From: Atriophallophorus winterbourni
Lineage: Eukaryota > Platyhelminthes > Trematoda > Plagiorchiida > Microphallidae
Assembly (NCBI GenBank): GCA_013407085.1
Contig: JACCGJ010003121.1
Location: 81,825-145,824 of the forward strand
Direction: 5' to 3'
DNA length: 64,000 nucleotides
Below are positions 55,601 to 64,000 of the stretch, piece after piece. Under the pieces are notes generated by a model. The model was not told the DNA's origin, did not search any database, and saw nothing but the letters and a program-made list of their open reading frames with translations. Each line of letters starts with the position of its first letter. The first letter of the stretch is position 1. The translations under genes and the position numbers were made by a program.

Positions 55601-58600
55601 CGGATAAGTTAGAAGTAGGAAAGGCGATCAAAGTTTGGGTAGATCGTGATACAGATAGGCTGTGCAGGACTAGAAGTATAGAAATGAAATTCATTACGAT
55701 GGTAACAATAAAAGTCTTGTTAATTATGTGAGGCTTTAGTTTTAGACATACGATTGCGTAACCTGGAAAGACCGAAAACACTATAGAATTCCATAATCAC
55801 ACAAAGCACAAGCCATCGAAAACAAGTACGAACCTCCTCTCGTTCTGCTTTCATGCGCAGCAGATTCGTGTTTTCAGCTTTGAACCGTCTCACTTCTTGC
55901 TCAAGGCGAGTGATCCACTGGCGCAGCGGAGTTTGAGATTCTGTGCCCACACGATGCTGGATACCCATGTGTTGAGGAAAAGAAACAATGAATTTTGGAA
56001 ATGCGATTTACATGTGAAATGAAAAAGAACGTACTGGATCCCGTTTGATTTTGTCGATGAAATCGTCGGCTAATCCGATGAGTTCAGTCTCGTAAGAAGA
56101 GTTCTTCGCTTGCGATCGGACAGGAGATCGGGAGTTCGATGCCGTACGTGACCCGGCGCTTGGAGGGCGGGAACAGCTACGACGAGGAGATGAATGACCA
56201 GAATGAGAGTCGGGACCTTTGAAGCTGTCACTTCTCTTCGGGAAAATATCTCTGCGCGGCTGGCGCTCAATGTCGTAGCCGGTGGGACACGCAACAATAG
56301 CTTGACTTTGAAGTTTTTCTTTAAAAAAACAGACAGACACGATTGGCATTAGTCAATGTAATGTAATCAATGTAATGGTTTTATGAGTCAATGTGATTAA
56401 AATTGGGTTCGAAGTATAAGTGTTTACTACTTTTTCACTGGCTCATTAAACCTAATTTTACTGCCTCCAAATGATGACGCCAAACAGCCAGAGACTGGTT
56501 GTAGCGTGTAAATGCAGGGGAAGGAAAACCCTGACCCCAACCCCCCACTGCCTTGTGGGTCACCCGATTGCGGGAAAGGCTTCGGGAGAAAACCCCGAGG
56601 AAAAATCCGGAGAGAAGTCCCGTAGGTAGATAACTGGCGCACAGCGCGTTTATCTGCCAACTCCCTGCTGTCTTGTAGGTTGCACTTGGCTGTGCAAAGG
56701 CTAGAGAGGTGTACTCGAACAAACACCGAGCGGTGCTGGGGACATCACTTGTACACTACCCCCAAGAAACTTCATGATGATGTCTCAATGGGTCTGCGTA
56801 CCGTCTACGGAGTTCGCAGGTGGGAACGAGACTGGATCACGATCTGCAACGATCTCGCCTCCGATCGACGTGCGTGGGCTGGTGCGATCCGAGACATCAA
56901 TGAAGCCGGCTAATCCACCCGTGGAGCCAGCCGCTCAAAAGTAAGTAAGTAAGTAATATGAGCACTGATAAAAATGGGTATTTCCATCGATTCGATCAGT
57001 TGACTTACATTCACTGTGTGGATTAGTCATTCAAAGGTTGGCTGTACTTATCTGATTGACAGTGGCTTTCGAGTATAATTTTTTGTACTAAATATAGATT
57101 CGCCATCAAGACGCAATCATAAATTCACAGTCATTTGATTAATACTCGTGCTTGTTCAGCATACGTCTGCGCTATAGAAAACTGGCGATATTCAAATAGG
57201 AAATTGACATTAAAGTAACTAACTACCAGTGATATATCTCAGATAGCGAACGTTCTTTAGAGTTCAATGTATGGTACCATCAAAGGATAATACATAAGAA
57301 CAGAGTTTTACAGCTAACTTTGAATGAATGTAAGATTTCGCTGGAATAAGAAACATTGCCTCGCGTGCGAGTTACCAAGCGATTCTGCAGTTCGAGGAGA
57401 TCAAAACGTGATGTCGCATAGAAAAGCAACCAAGCTTATATACGGAGTCTATAGGTCTGTATCACACGGATACGGTACATGTGAGGGGTCAGTACTTGAA
57501 TTGTTGCAAACTGCAGAAGGAAATGTTAGAGTAATCACAATTGTTTTAGATACATGGATGAAAAAAGTTGATATGAACAAATTTGGATAAGTGATGTTCG
57601 ACTATAATCCGATATACTTATTCGGTAAACCACTGTATTAAAGTATAATTACATCAAAATTTCACATACTGAGGTCACATATATTCTGGTGACGGAGTCC
57701 ACGAGAATGTATTGCATGACCTAGTCAGTGCACACAATGAATGCACATGTGTAATCATGTAGTACTTCTGCACTGTACAGCTAACACTATGCCACTTGCA
57801 CGGATGTGCATTCGTACACTACGTCTGTACTGTGCGGCTAACACCGTGCTAAATTGATTAGCGACCAGTAGTGAACCGCATGCTGAAGCACACTGGAGTC
57901 TCACTACCATTCCCACTTGTACCTTCATTCATATATCTGTCTAGACCTGAGCAACCTGACAGTATCTTAGCCCAAGTGCGGTTTGTGACTGTGTGTCACT
58001 TTGCTTGGATCAGGCTTGTGTTTTCATGCAAACATATACATACTATGCCAAATTGATTTGCCACCGGTAGGGTGCTGAATGCGGAAACACGCTAGTGTCA
58101 TTACCATTTTTATTTCTGTTTAGGCCTGGGCAACTCGACAGTATTTTGGTCCATATGAAATCAATGGCTGTGCTTGTGATTTTATACATACAGTGTATCG
58201 TGAATTGGGCATAGCAACTCAGGTCGAATCTGAGCTTTCAAGTTACCAGAACACTCAAATGACATTTCAAGGATTAGCTTGAGCAGGAGAATCGTTACAC
58301 TGATCAATATGCTTTGGCCCTTTGAGATCCTTCGAAAGTTAAGTTTTGATAAGCAAACCAATTCGTGTTTCTTGGAGACCAGATGATCTGACCATGGAAT
58401 TATTCTGAGATTTCAGCAAGCTCAACTTTCAAACTCCATAGGCGCTCTGTGGTTGTGAACGGAAACCAAGTTAGGATATTGCCTAGCAGTCGCATGTATT
58501 TGATGGGCTATTTACACTCGATCACTGTACTTACAATTTTGGTAAATATAAATAATAGCCAATCACGTTGTTTGCAAGTGGTAGACGCTCGCAAAATTGT

Positions 58601-61600
58601 ATGGAGAGGCATCTTCCTATAAACAGCGATAGTAAATGTTCGCAATAAAAAAGTTTCACTTCTCACATTCCCATAACACTTTCTTGAGTTATAGTTATTC
58701 ACATATATAATGAGCTCTAAGCACCGAACAAACATACGAAAATTCGATGAAAACTACAATACTTATCATAAGCACAATCAAAACGAGTGCAAAATATTTC
58801 ATGTTGTACCAACCGGACGATTGCAAGATGGAGCCCATAACGGCATTCTTTTCTGGGCTGACTGAACCATTTTGTTCCGATGCCCACGACTGATTGTCAT
58901 CGAATTCTACTGACGCTCCAAGCTCCGCGACTTGAGAGTCGCTCGATTTGTAATGGCTGATAGGGCCGATTCGCGAATGAAAATTAGAATTCTCCGATGA
59001 GTTGGCGTCTTTGATGGAGCAGCTTTCCGCTAAATGAAAACGCGCGACCTTTTTGCTTTTTCCTTTATTGTCGTGCGCCAGAATGCCATCAGATGATCGA
59101 TGCAGCGTGACAGAGTGGCTGCTGTCAAGTACAACATTTGGATCCTGATCCGATGGACCGTTCGCAATAGCTAGATCAGTCGCACTGGCGCTCGAAAACA
59201 GTCTGCAATGATCACTGGAGTAAAAACATATTCCGATTGTGAAATAAAGTTAGGCATCGGGCGGCAATAAGTAATTTAACAGCACGAAAAGAAGTACACA
59301 CTCGTAGAACCGATTTTTGCACCGCAGAGTATAAAGCTCTTGTAAAAAGCAGACGACGCATCCCAATTTGAGAGAAAACGTCGAATAGGTGTCAGCAGCC
59401 TCCTAAATTGCACTACACCTCTAGCGAGTACCAGATGCTTAGCTAAAATATAGGGGTGAATTGTAATTAAACAGAAATAGACATTGTAAAATAGTGCACA
59501 TAGACACGCTTGATCCTTGCTGTTATTGATAAAATTATCCAATCTAGGAGAACAGTCTAGAGTCGCAAATTAATTATTGTCGAGATTTAATGCCATTTCT
59601 GTTGGAACATTTTCGATTAAACACTTCGTAACTGTACAGGGGTAAATCGAATTCCAAACGAAGTCGCGTTAATGCATAGTTCGATGAGCATGGCATGGGT
59701 TTCAATAGTACTATGGTGAACTATGTCGTCGGGATACTGAGCCACATGCGAAAACACGCTGGAGACTCGATTATCTTTTCTCATCTTAGCTCAATGCCAA
59801 TTAGTTTCACGCCTCCATTACAACGCCGATGAAGTAAAAATAATATAATATGGACTGCATGAACAAGCGCAGCGGAAGCACAATTCCAGCCTTAAGACAA
59901 AGTCACTTGGAAGCAAGAAAGTGGCCACAGCTCCGGCAATTATAAAAGATTATTTTTTGAACTGGAAAACTCATGCTGAGCACTTTTGGAAGAATGTTTG
60001 ACATTTTTGTGTAGTACTTTAAGTGGTTACTTGCTAAAAATGCTCGCGTTTATGCTATTTTGTGCTGTGCGGCTAACACCGTGCTAAATTGATTGGCCAA
60101 CTGTAGTGAGCTGTATGCTGAACCACACTGGAGTCTCACTGCCATTTCTATTTTGTTTCTCATATCTGTCTAGGTCTGGGCAACTGGACAGTATCTTAGC
60201 CCACGTGCTGTTTCTGGCTGTGCGGCACTTTGCCTGGATCAGGCTTGTGCTCTCATACATACACTTGGTCCGTAAGAATTGAAAAAGTTCAACGTGAAGT
60301 TCGTATCAACCAAACATGATAAAAACAGTAGTAGTGTTCTCAATCAACCTCCCATTCCAGGATATAGGCATACACTACTGACTTGACTCAGAATACATAG
60401 TGAAGATAAGTGGAAACACCATAAAGTTTATTTAAAAATGGCTAATCCTAATATCATTTTGGTAATATGCTGGTTTCGCTTGCTTTGTGATTTGGTTAAA
60501 AATCTATGAAATGCCAGAAATCGCATTGGAAAACATAAACTCAAAATCAACTACGATATCGTGTGAGCCCAATTTGAGTTTCGGACTAATAATCCATAAA
60601 AATATGTGCAGAACTCATGGGAGGTAACAGTTAATTTTACCAACCTATCTGGGTAATACGAAAGTAAAATAGAGAGTGAGGCAAAGGAAGTTAAAAAAAT
60701 GTTTAAGCACTAACCCATTTTGTTGCGAATGTGAATGGGTTGTGGTGCTGGCCAGTTTGTTGTGTGATGTGTCACCAGTCAATTTCAAGCGCTCTAACCG
60801 TTCTTCGGCTCTTTTCAAGCGTTCCTGCATTGCTACTTTACTCAGCTTTGAGACAAACGATGTTGTGACACTGGAAAACGAAGAGTTTTCAGCAATTTCT
60901 TCTAAGATTTCGAATTCCTCCAGTTCTCCATTATCGGTGTACGACTCTTCGTGTGACGAGAGAAGTAACTGACAGTTAACAGGTTCAATCTTCTCGGTGC
61001 ATTGGATTACTTGTGTACACACAGAATCGCCTTTTGATTGTGCAACAGTTACGTCACATGTTCTTTCCGGAAATTCATCAATATTTTTAGGCGGTTCTTC
61101 AAAATGTTTTTCAACTTGAGCAGACGAACGGCAATTGATAGGTGTACCCGGTGAATGAGAAACCTTTACAAAAACATAAAAATGGCCCGTAGACGATGAA
61201 ATAAGCCGAAGCATAATTTAGAGTACCGTTGAGTTATAATTGTGAAGATCGGGATTCCGAAGTCTGTCAATAAAACAGCAACGGAAACTGCAGCGTACAA
61301 ATGATTATTGTAATCGATAAATTGACGCTACTAAAACACAGTTTGCACAATCGCGACTAAAAATCAAGATGAACTATTCTACATTCTCAGAGATTTTATA
61401 AGAACTGAGAAACTGACAGTACTCATGCCTAGCTGAAATAAAAAGAAAAGTAGAATAATAGTGGAACTGCAGTGTGCTTTTTAGTGCATGTAATAAAAAA
61501 TTGCAGAATCAGTCTAAAAAGTAGAACTAAAGTTGGTCTTTCCTGACTGAACATAAATAAAGGTATATTAAAATGTCCGAGAAACAAAAACTAACATCCC

Positions 61601-63625
61601 CACATTCCAGTTATTAGTTGACTCAGCCACAATACACTAGTTCAATGCATTCTTCACGTATTTAGTAATGTATCCTATGAACAAGCGATAATGTTCAGAA
61701 AATTCATTAGGGCGCGCGACGCTAAAGCATGCAAATCCGGATACATTAATCAAGCTCGTGTATCCAAAACAGTGGTGTTATCATATCGTAAAACATGGTT
61801 GCCTGTACGAGGCTTACACAACAACAGTTCCAAAGTTGAATCTGTGATGCGATTCTAACTGCCAATTAATTAGCTCGGATAGCGTAGCGTATAGTTCGAA
61901 AAAAAATTTGCGGTTATCTAGAACTTTTAGCAACCAGGTATTTCTGGTTGCGAACCAATTGTTCGATTCAAACGGATAGTGATAATAAACAATATAGACT
62001 ATCATTGCTGTAGCCGGTCAACAAACAATCAGGATAGGAAGTTTTTCACTGAAAGTAGAACGACCAGTTAAAAATCAAGATGTTCACAGGAAAAAAACGA
62101 AAAGAAATTAAAGGCTTACCGATTGATCTTTGGATGACTGTGACGAGTTATGACGTTGAACCTGGATATTACCTACCGTAGCGCTTTTATTTTTGCGTAA
62201 TTCTTCCGATGGATCACGAACGGGCATACCTTGACGACGAATTTTGCTACACCAAGCAGCCATGCCCTGTCGACGTCGAAGAAAAGGAGCTGATTTGATG
62301 GTACTAGACTTAGGGTGGACAGGAAGGTTGCAGCGCCGAGTTTTATCCACTGTATTGGAGGAGCCACACTTTGATTCCTGAAGAATAAGTCAGCGAAAGA
62401 TTTATTTAGAAATTAAACAAAGAAAAGCCAAAAATAACAAGCTGAAAAAGAAAAAAAGTCATATGTACTCGAACCAGGCTTAAAATTAAAACATGTACTC
62501 TAATATATCCAAATAAAATTCAGGGACACATTTCTCGGGCTTTGCGAAAGTAACACAAGTTATGTATCAAACACACAATAGTATTTGAAAGATAACAAAC
62601 AAACATGAACATCACGGATATTTATTCTTTAAAGATGTGGAAACATTTTAAAAATTTTAAACTGAATAATCACCAAGAGCCACTAAGCCGACAGATGAGA
62701 AATAGAGCATGCCATATTCCCTTACTAAACCGCGTGGAAAAAATATAACTAGCCGATTACCGGCACAACTGTACGAGCAGATCAAATTACGAATAGAAAT
62801 CAGCGAAATAACAAGTGAAACGAAAATTAGCAGATAATTAAATTGTTTGCACAATAAAGTGTAACCATTCGCTGAGTTATTCACTACACCATAATTATAT
62901 TTAAAAAGTAAACATGGTTAAAAACTAATAGAATACGCTTTCACAACCGAAAAAAGGATGTATTAGGAATTCAGGTGCTGAACGGACAAACAGGGACGAG
63001 AGAGCAATCAGCGCCAGATGACCATGTAATCTGGTGCCGATTTGACAGCGAGACAAGATAAAAGAAAATGGAGTATCCAAAGCATGTGAATAAACACAAG
63101 GTTCAATGTTTTTCACAAACATTTTATAATTTCAATTTTTACTGGAATTTCAACAGACATTGATAATAAAAACAATATAGTGTGATATGAAACAAAATCA
63201 TATGAAAGATATACGTTTTGTACAGAATTAAACGATAAGAACAATATGTTAACTTAGAAACGAGCTACTGATCTGATCCAGCAAGTAGTTCACATCTAAG
63301 AATATGATAAAATCTCATGTCTACAGATAAACAAAATGTACTCACCAAGTTTCCAGAAGTAATGGGCGCAACATAATTCTCTTCAAGCTGTAAAAATATT
63401 GATGTTTCTTGAAAACATTTTATAACATTTCAAAAATAGAATATAACAAAGAAATGCTCACCTTAGATGATTTTGAGGAAATTGGGTCTAGAGAAGATTC
63501 ACTAGGTGTGAAGAGAAGGCTTTTATCAATATCTTCTGGAGCATAATCTAACTGTACTCCTGCTTTTGAAATCCAAGAAGTAGAGGGTAAGAACATTTCA
63601 TAACCGTTGGAATCATTACATAGCG
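42768..63625 (-). CDS. CENPJ: Centriole assembly protein CENPJ / CPAP / SAS-4, 16 exons
   Basis: Exons, minus order: 63625-63462, 63387-63346, 62377-62120, 61163-60715, 59214-58814, 56318-56035, 55956-55834, 54851-54748, 53136-53043, 52965-52729, 49062-48605, 46145-46037, 45120-44980, 44087-44047, 43971-43803, 42962-42768. The phases agree throughout. CPAP/SAS-4 binds tubulin and scaffolds procentriole and pericentriolar assembly. Visible features are an N-terminal W..KAGV segment, the tubulin-binding [12 protein letters not shown] motif (62.3 kb), an acidic [12 protein letters not shown]...SFSS segment (60.9 kb), FDDNQSW (58.9 kb), coiled coils (56-52.7 kb), and a C-terminal TCP10/G-box domain of repeated N/D-G beta hairpins ending RVKD-EG-LLIDT. 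If ATG 63596 is the start, the protein is about 1079 aa (human about 1338); otherwise it begins beyond 63625. The donor at 55833 (GTTCGT) is weak. Confidence 0.93.
42963..43802 (-). other. CENPJ intron 15
   Basis: Intronic sequence between the last two G-box exons. No repeat recognised. Confidence 0.5.
44047..44104 (-). other. CENPJ alternative splice choice in the G-box
   Basis: The small exon can start at 44087 (paired with donor 44979, codons RV|ITYPDG) or at 44104 (paired with a donor 7 nt further, at 44972). The second pair adds eight residues (VLGGTVQ region). Both keep phase. The longer form better fits the spacing between the RV and TYP-G blocks in animal CPAP, while the donor of the shorter form is stronger (GTACGT). 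Confidence 0.4.
44621..44839. mobile_element. TTAA-flanked MITE with perfect 13-bp inverted ends
   Basis: TTAA at 44617-44620 and 44840-44843 flank a 219-bp element whose ends are CCCATTACCTCCC and its exact reverse complement GGGAGGTAATGGG. Next to the left end is the perfect palindrome GATCTCATATGAGATC at 44638-44653. A TTAA duplication and CCC ends point to a piggyBac-type mobilised MITE. It lies in the CENPJ intron between the 45120-44980 and 44087-44047 exons. No coding capacity. Confidence 0.75.
45176..45222 (-). mobile_element. R1 3'-end fragment
   Basis: TATGAAAGCACAAGCCACAT, then AAGTGCCGCACAGTCAGAGA, is the R1 3' end in minus orientation with a small internal deletion of the GATCCAGGC block. 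Confidence 0.5.
45223..46036 (-). other. CENPJ intron, unassigned part
   Basis: No recognisable repeat or coding signal. Confidence 0.4.
46560..46835. mobile_element. Foldback repeat R3
   Basis: The left arm (46565-46625: GTTGCTCATACC, CGGCACTTAC, CAACCGTTTTCTGGCTGTTT) and the right arm (46772-46830: GACGGTAAACAGC, GAAACTGGTTGTGGTGTGTAA, GATGTGAGCACAAC) are inverted. Between them is GATTAGGTTCAGTGAAACTTG, as in the 31-kb copy. Confidence 0.65.
47060..47840 (+). mobile_element. RTE-like LINE 'RTE-2' 3' portion
   Basis: Plus frames: [14 protein letters not shown] (intact YADD), then [53 protein letters not shown] and [15 protein letters not shown]. After frame changes come [13 protein letters not shown] and the C-terminus [20 protein letters not shown]. 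The stop is followed at once by CGCACAAAAGTAAAAGTAAAG. The copy is 5'-truncated inside a CENPJ intron, antisense to that gene. Confidence 0.8.
48165..48400 (-). mobile_element. Repeat R3, single unit (minus)
   Basis: Blocks TTGCTCACATTCCCTGCACA, CAACCGGTTTCTAGTTGTT, GATTAAGTTCAGTGAGTCTTG and ACAAAGTTATACATGAAGTC occur in R3 order. It ends with GGTTGGTACAACCAATC. Confidence 0.6.
49070..49785 (-). other. CENPJ intron, unassigned part
   Basis: No repeat recognised. Confidence 0.35.
49790..50640 (+). mobile_element. RTE-like RT copy interrupted by R2
   Basis: Before the insertion the plus frame reads [20 protein letters not shown] and [12 protein letters not shown] (RT finger block). After it the frame reads [30 protein letters not shown] and [12 protein letters not shown] (a worn YADD). 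The R2 repeat at 50152-50396 separates the two. Antisense within a CENPJ intron. Confidence 0.7.
50152..50396 (+). mobile_element. R2 SINE with internal deletion
   Basis: Has the R2 head (AGCCGGGGGTGGCAGTGGGG) and the R2 3' end (GACTCATCCTCCATGAGGAG, then ATAGTCGCACAAA), but lacks about 350 bp in between relative to 6665-7270. The junction is CCAAGTCCAGG to TTGTGCAAAGG. Confidence 0.75.
50800..51490 (+). mobile_element. RTE-like RT fragment
   Basis: Plus frames: [19 protein letters not shown] and [19 protein letters not shown], then [40 protein letters not shown] (first catalytic Asp) and [20 protein letters not shown]. Stops and frame changes make it dead. It breaks off into GA-rich low-complexity DNA at about 51495. 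Confidence 0.75.
51495..51600. repeat. (GA)n low-complexity tract
   Basis: GAGAGA-rich run directly at the broken edge of the RTE copy. It is followed by (TA)n at 51632-51710. Confidence 0.9.
51706..51943. repeat. Palindrome adjoining the assembly gap
   Basis: 51706-51838 in reverse complement matches 51868-51943 and, beyond the gap, 52336-52402 (CTGTAGGTCTTCGACAATCG and GCCTCCGCATCATCGCTGG). The sequence is part of the RTE C-terminal region. The structure may be a genuine inverted insertion or an assembly error around the Ns. Confidence 0.65.
51944..51963. other. Assembly gap (20 N)
   Basis: Exactly 20 unknown bases, between an AT-rich palindrome arm and a (TA)n run. The true length is probably unknown. 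Confidence 0.98.
51964..52560 (+). mobile_element. RTE-like LINE C-terminal fragment
   Basis: Plus strand: [12 protein letters not shown] near 52050, then [16 protein letters not shown] and [14 protein letters not shown] near 52320-52410, then a worn W-H-H-R-I-x-N...IRNRIFG block. (TA)n occupies 51964-51991. It lies in the CENPJ intron. Confidence 0.65.
53607..53775 (+). mobile_element. R1 SINE
   Basis: Blocks CAGCTAACACCGCGC, GCGGAAACACGCTGGTGTCTC, GCTGTCTAGGCTTGTGCAAC and TTTGTCTGGATCAGGCTTG in R1 order. Slightly deleted. Confidence 0.65.
53840..54060 (+). mobile_element. tRNA-like SINE head (RNA polymerase III boxes)
   Basis: TGGTACAGCGG at 53850-53860 fits the A box, and AGTTCAAACC at 53896-53905 fits the B box, with typical spacing. 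The stems do not pair well enough for a working tRNA, so this is better read as a tRNA-derived SINE or tRNA pseudogene. The element's right limit is unknown. It lies in a CENPJ intron on the antisense strand, directly after an R1 copy. Confidence 0.45.
54065..54745 (-). other. CENPJ intron, unassigned
   Basis: No repeat or coding signal recognised. Confidence 0.35.
54855..55830 (-). other. CENPJ intron with (TAA)n tract
   Basis: Contains (ATA)n at 55551-55597, otherwise unassigned. Confidence 0.5.
56400..56518 (+). mobile_element. Repeat R3 arm joined to R2
   Basis: R3 blocks GGCTCATTAAACCTAATTTT, AATGATGACGCCAAACAGCC and GACTGGTTGTAGCGTGTAAA run directly into an R2 body at 56518. Confidence 0.6.
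56518..56957 (+). mobile_element. R2/RTE-2 chimeric repeat with (GTAA)n tail
   Basis: The first part matches the R2 body (GGGAAGGAAAACCCTGA, CTTCGGGAGAAAACC, TGTGCAAAGGCTAGAGA). The last 150 bp encode the RTE-type C-terminus ([20 protein letters not shown], then [11 protein letters not shown] and a stop). The tail is AAAAGTAAGTAAGTAAGTAA at 56937-56956. Confidence 0.7.
56958..57730 (-). other. CENPJ intron, unassigned part
   Basis: A weak R3 trace (GGTTGGCTGTACTTATC, GTGGCTTTCGAGTATAA) near 57035-57085. The 88-codon frame at 57324-57590 has no known domain. Confidence 0.35.
57735..58035 (+). mobile_element. R1 SINE, longest copy, with duplicated head
   Basis: The R1 head occurs twice in tandem: ATGCACATGTGTAATCATG...ACAGCTAACACTATGCCA, then CGGATGTGCATTCGTACA...GCGGCTAACACCGTGCTA. 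The body and the 3' end (TCACTTTGCTTGGATCAGGC) follow, then ATACATACTA. Confidence 0.8.
58048..58195 (+). mobile_element. R1 SINE, partial, tandem to previous copy
   Basis: AAATTGATTTGCCACCGGTA, GGAAACACGCTAGTGTCA and TAGGCCTGGGCAACTCGACA. The GGCACTTTGCC block is deleted and it ends with GTGATTTTATACATACAG. Confidence 0.7.
58200..58813 (-). other. CENPJ intron, unassigned
   Basis: No feature recognised. Confidence 0.35.
59215..60057 (-). other. CENPJ intron, unassigned
   Basis: Only a short R1-like trace near 59745-59770 (GCGAAAACACGCTGGAGACT). Confidence 0.35.
60061..60265 (+). mobile_element. R1 SINE, good reference copy
   Basis: Complete block order: TGTGCTGTGCGGCTAACACC, CACACTGGAGTCTCACTGCC, GTCTAGGTCTGGGCAACTGG, AGCCCACGTGCTGTTTCTGG and CGGCACTTTGCCTGGATCAG, then GCTTGTGCTCTCATACATAC. 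It lies antisense in a CENPJ intron. Confidence 0.8.
60266..60714 (-). other. CENPJ intron, unassigned
   Basis: No feature recognised beyond GGGAGGTAACAGTTAA at 60620-60635, a weak resemblance to the TTAA-MITE end. Confidence 0.35.
61164..62119 (-). other. CENPJ intron, unassigned
   Basis: No repeat family or coding region recognised. Confidence 0.35.
62378..63345 (-). other. CENPJ intron, unassigned
   Basis: AT-rich. No feature recognised. Confidence 0.35.
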
Positions 63626-64000
63626 CTAACCACAAAAGAGTGAAGTAAACATAAAGTTTAGATTAGCGCCTTTATTCAATTTTTTCTGTCGATGCACTTA
63701 AACGATTCGGTATACAAGTATTTGATCTACCTTAAAATATGTGATGTGCACAATATTAATATGGCATCTTGCAATTATGCGCTTCAAAAGATATATTTTC
63801 ATTGTTCCGTAATTTTACTCCGCCATTACGTCACACAGAATCACGATTTGCCCTCTTTAATGATTCTCGTTTCATTCAACACCACATCATTCGAACAAGA
63901 TTTCTCTAAATATTTCACATTGTTTATTACAAGATTTACGTAACTAAAACTATTATGATTCTAGTGATAATCATTTCCCCCAATCTTACATTACGTCACA
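63626..64000 (-). other. Upstream of the first recognised CENPJ exon
   Basis: A fair acceptor (GTGGTTAG) precedes 63625, so this is either intron with the true first exon beyond the window, or 5' flank if translation starts at ATG 63596. Confidence 0.4.

Noticed and set aside
60615..60640. Second end of the 44.6-kb MITE family
   Set aside because: Only the GGAGGTAA core matches and no partner end with TTAA was found nearby.

Overview
This window is intron-rich, repeat-laden eukaryotic DNA. A flatworm, most likely a digenean fluke, fits best. The reasons are very short GT-AG introns (36 and 50 nt candidates) beside multi-kilobase ones, and introns packed with CR1-clade and RTE-clade non-LTR retrotransposons. 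The species cannot be named from sequence alone. There are no operons, no CRISPR arrays and no rRNA genes. All exon models were assembled by eye from reading frame, splice-site phase and family conservation.

Three host genes are well supported. (1) A five-exon plus-strand gene (5306-14397) encodes a 203-residue glycolipid transfer protein (GLTP fold) with its lipid-binding residues intact. (2) A plus-strand gene (33567-41575, 5' exon not found) encodes a CUB domain plus trypsin-like S1 serine protease with a complete catalytic triad and a polybasic activation site. (3) A minus-strand gene (63625 down to 42768, 16 exons) encodes the centriole assembly factor CENPJ/CPAP/SAS-4, with the tubulin-binding motif, coiled coils and C-terminal TCP10/G-box beta domain. 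Genes 2 and 3 converge, with stop codons about 1.2 kb apart. A fourth, weaker candidate (26142-25766, minus) is a small cysteine-containing, possibly secreted protein with a 50-nt intron and poly(A) signals right after its stop.

The remaining sequence is mostly mobile DNA. 1-5 kb holds CR1 ORF1/RT fragments and an inverted pair of RTE copies with a nested SINE. 5-14.5 kb is the GLTP gene, with SINE-like repeats and a 450-bp tetranucleotide array in its introns. 14.9-31.4 kb is a CR1 graveyard, with one nearly complete element at 22.5-25.2 kb, plus a foldback repeat. 33.5-41.6 kb is the protease gene, carrying decayed RT copies and a 310-bp (ATT)n array. 42.7-63.6 kb is CENPJ, whose introns hold RTE copies, TTAA-type MITEs, SINEs and a 20-N assembly gap.

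The most interesting layer is the repeat ecology. Two short repeat families each seem to share the 3' end of a different RTE-like LINE. One inverted SINE pair flanks GLTP exon 3. A SINE tail runs straight into the long microsatellite. There are several palindromic or foldback structures. I found no convincing new multi-gene system.
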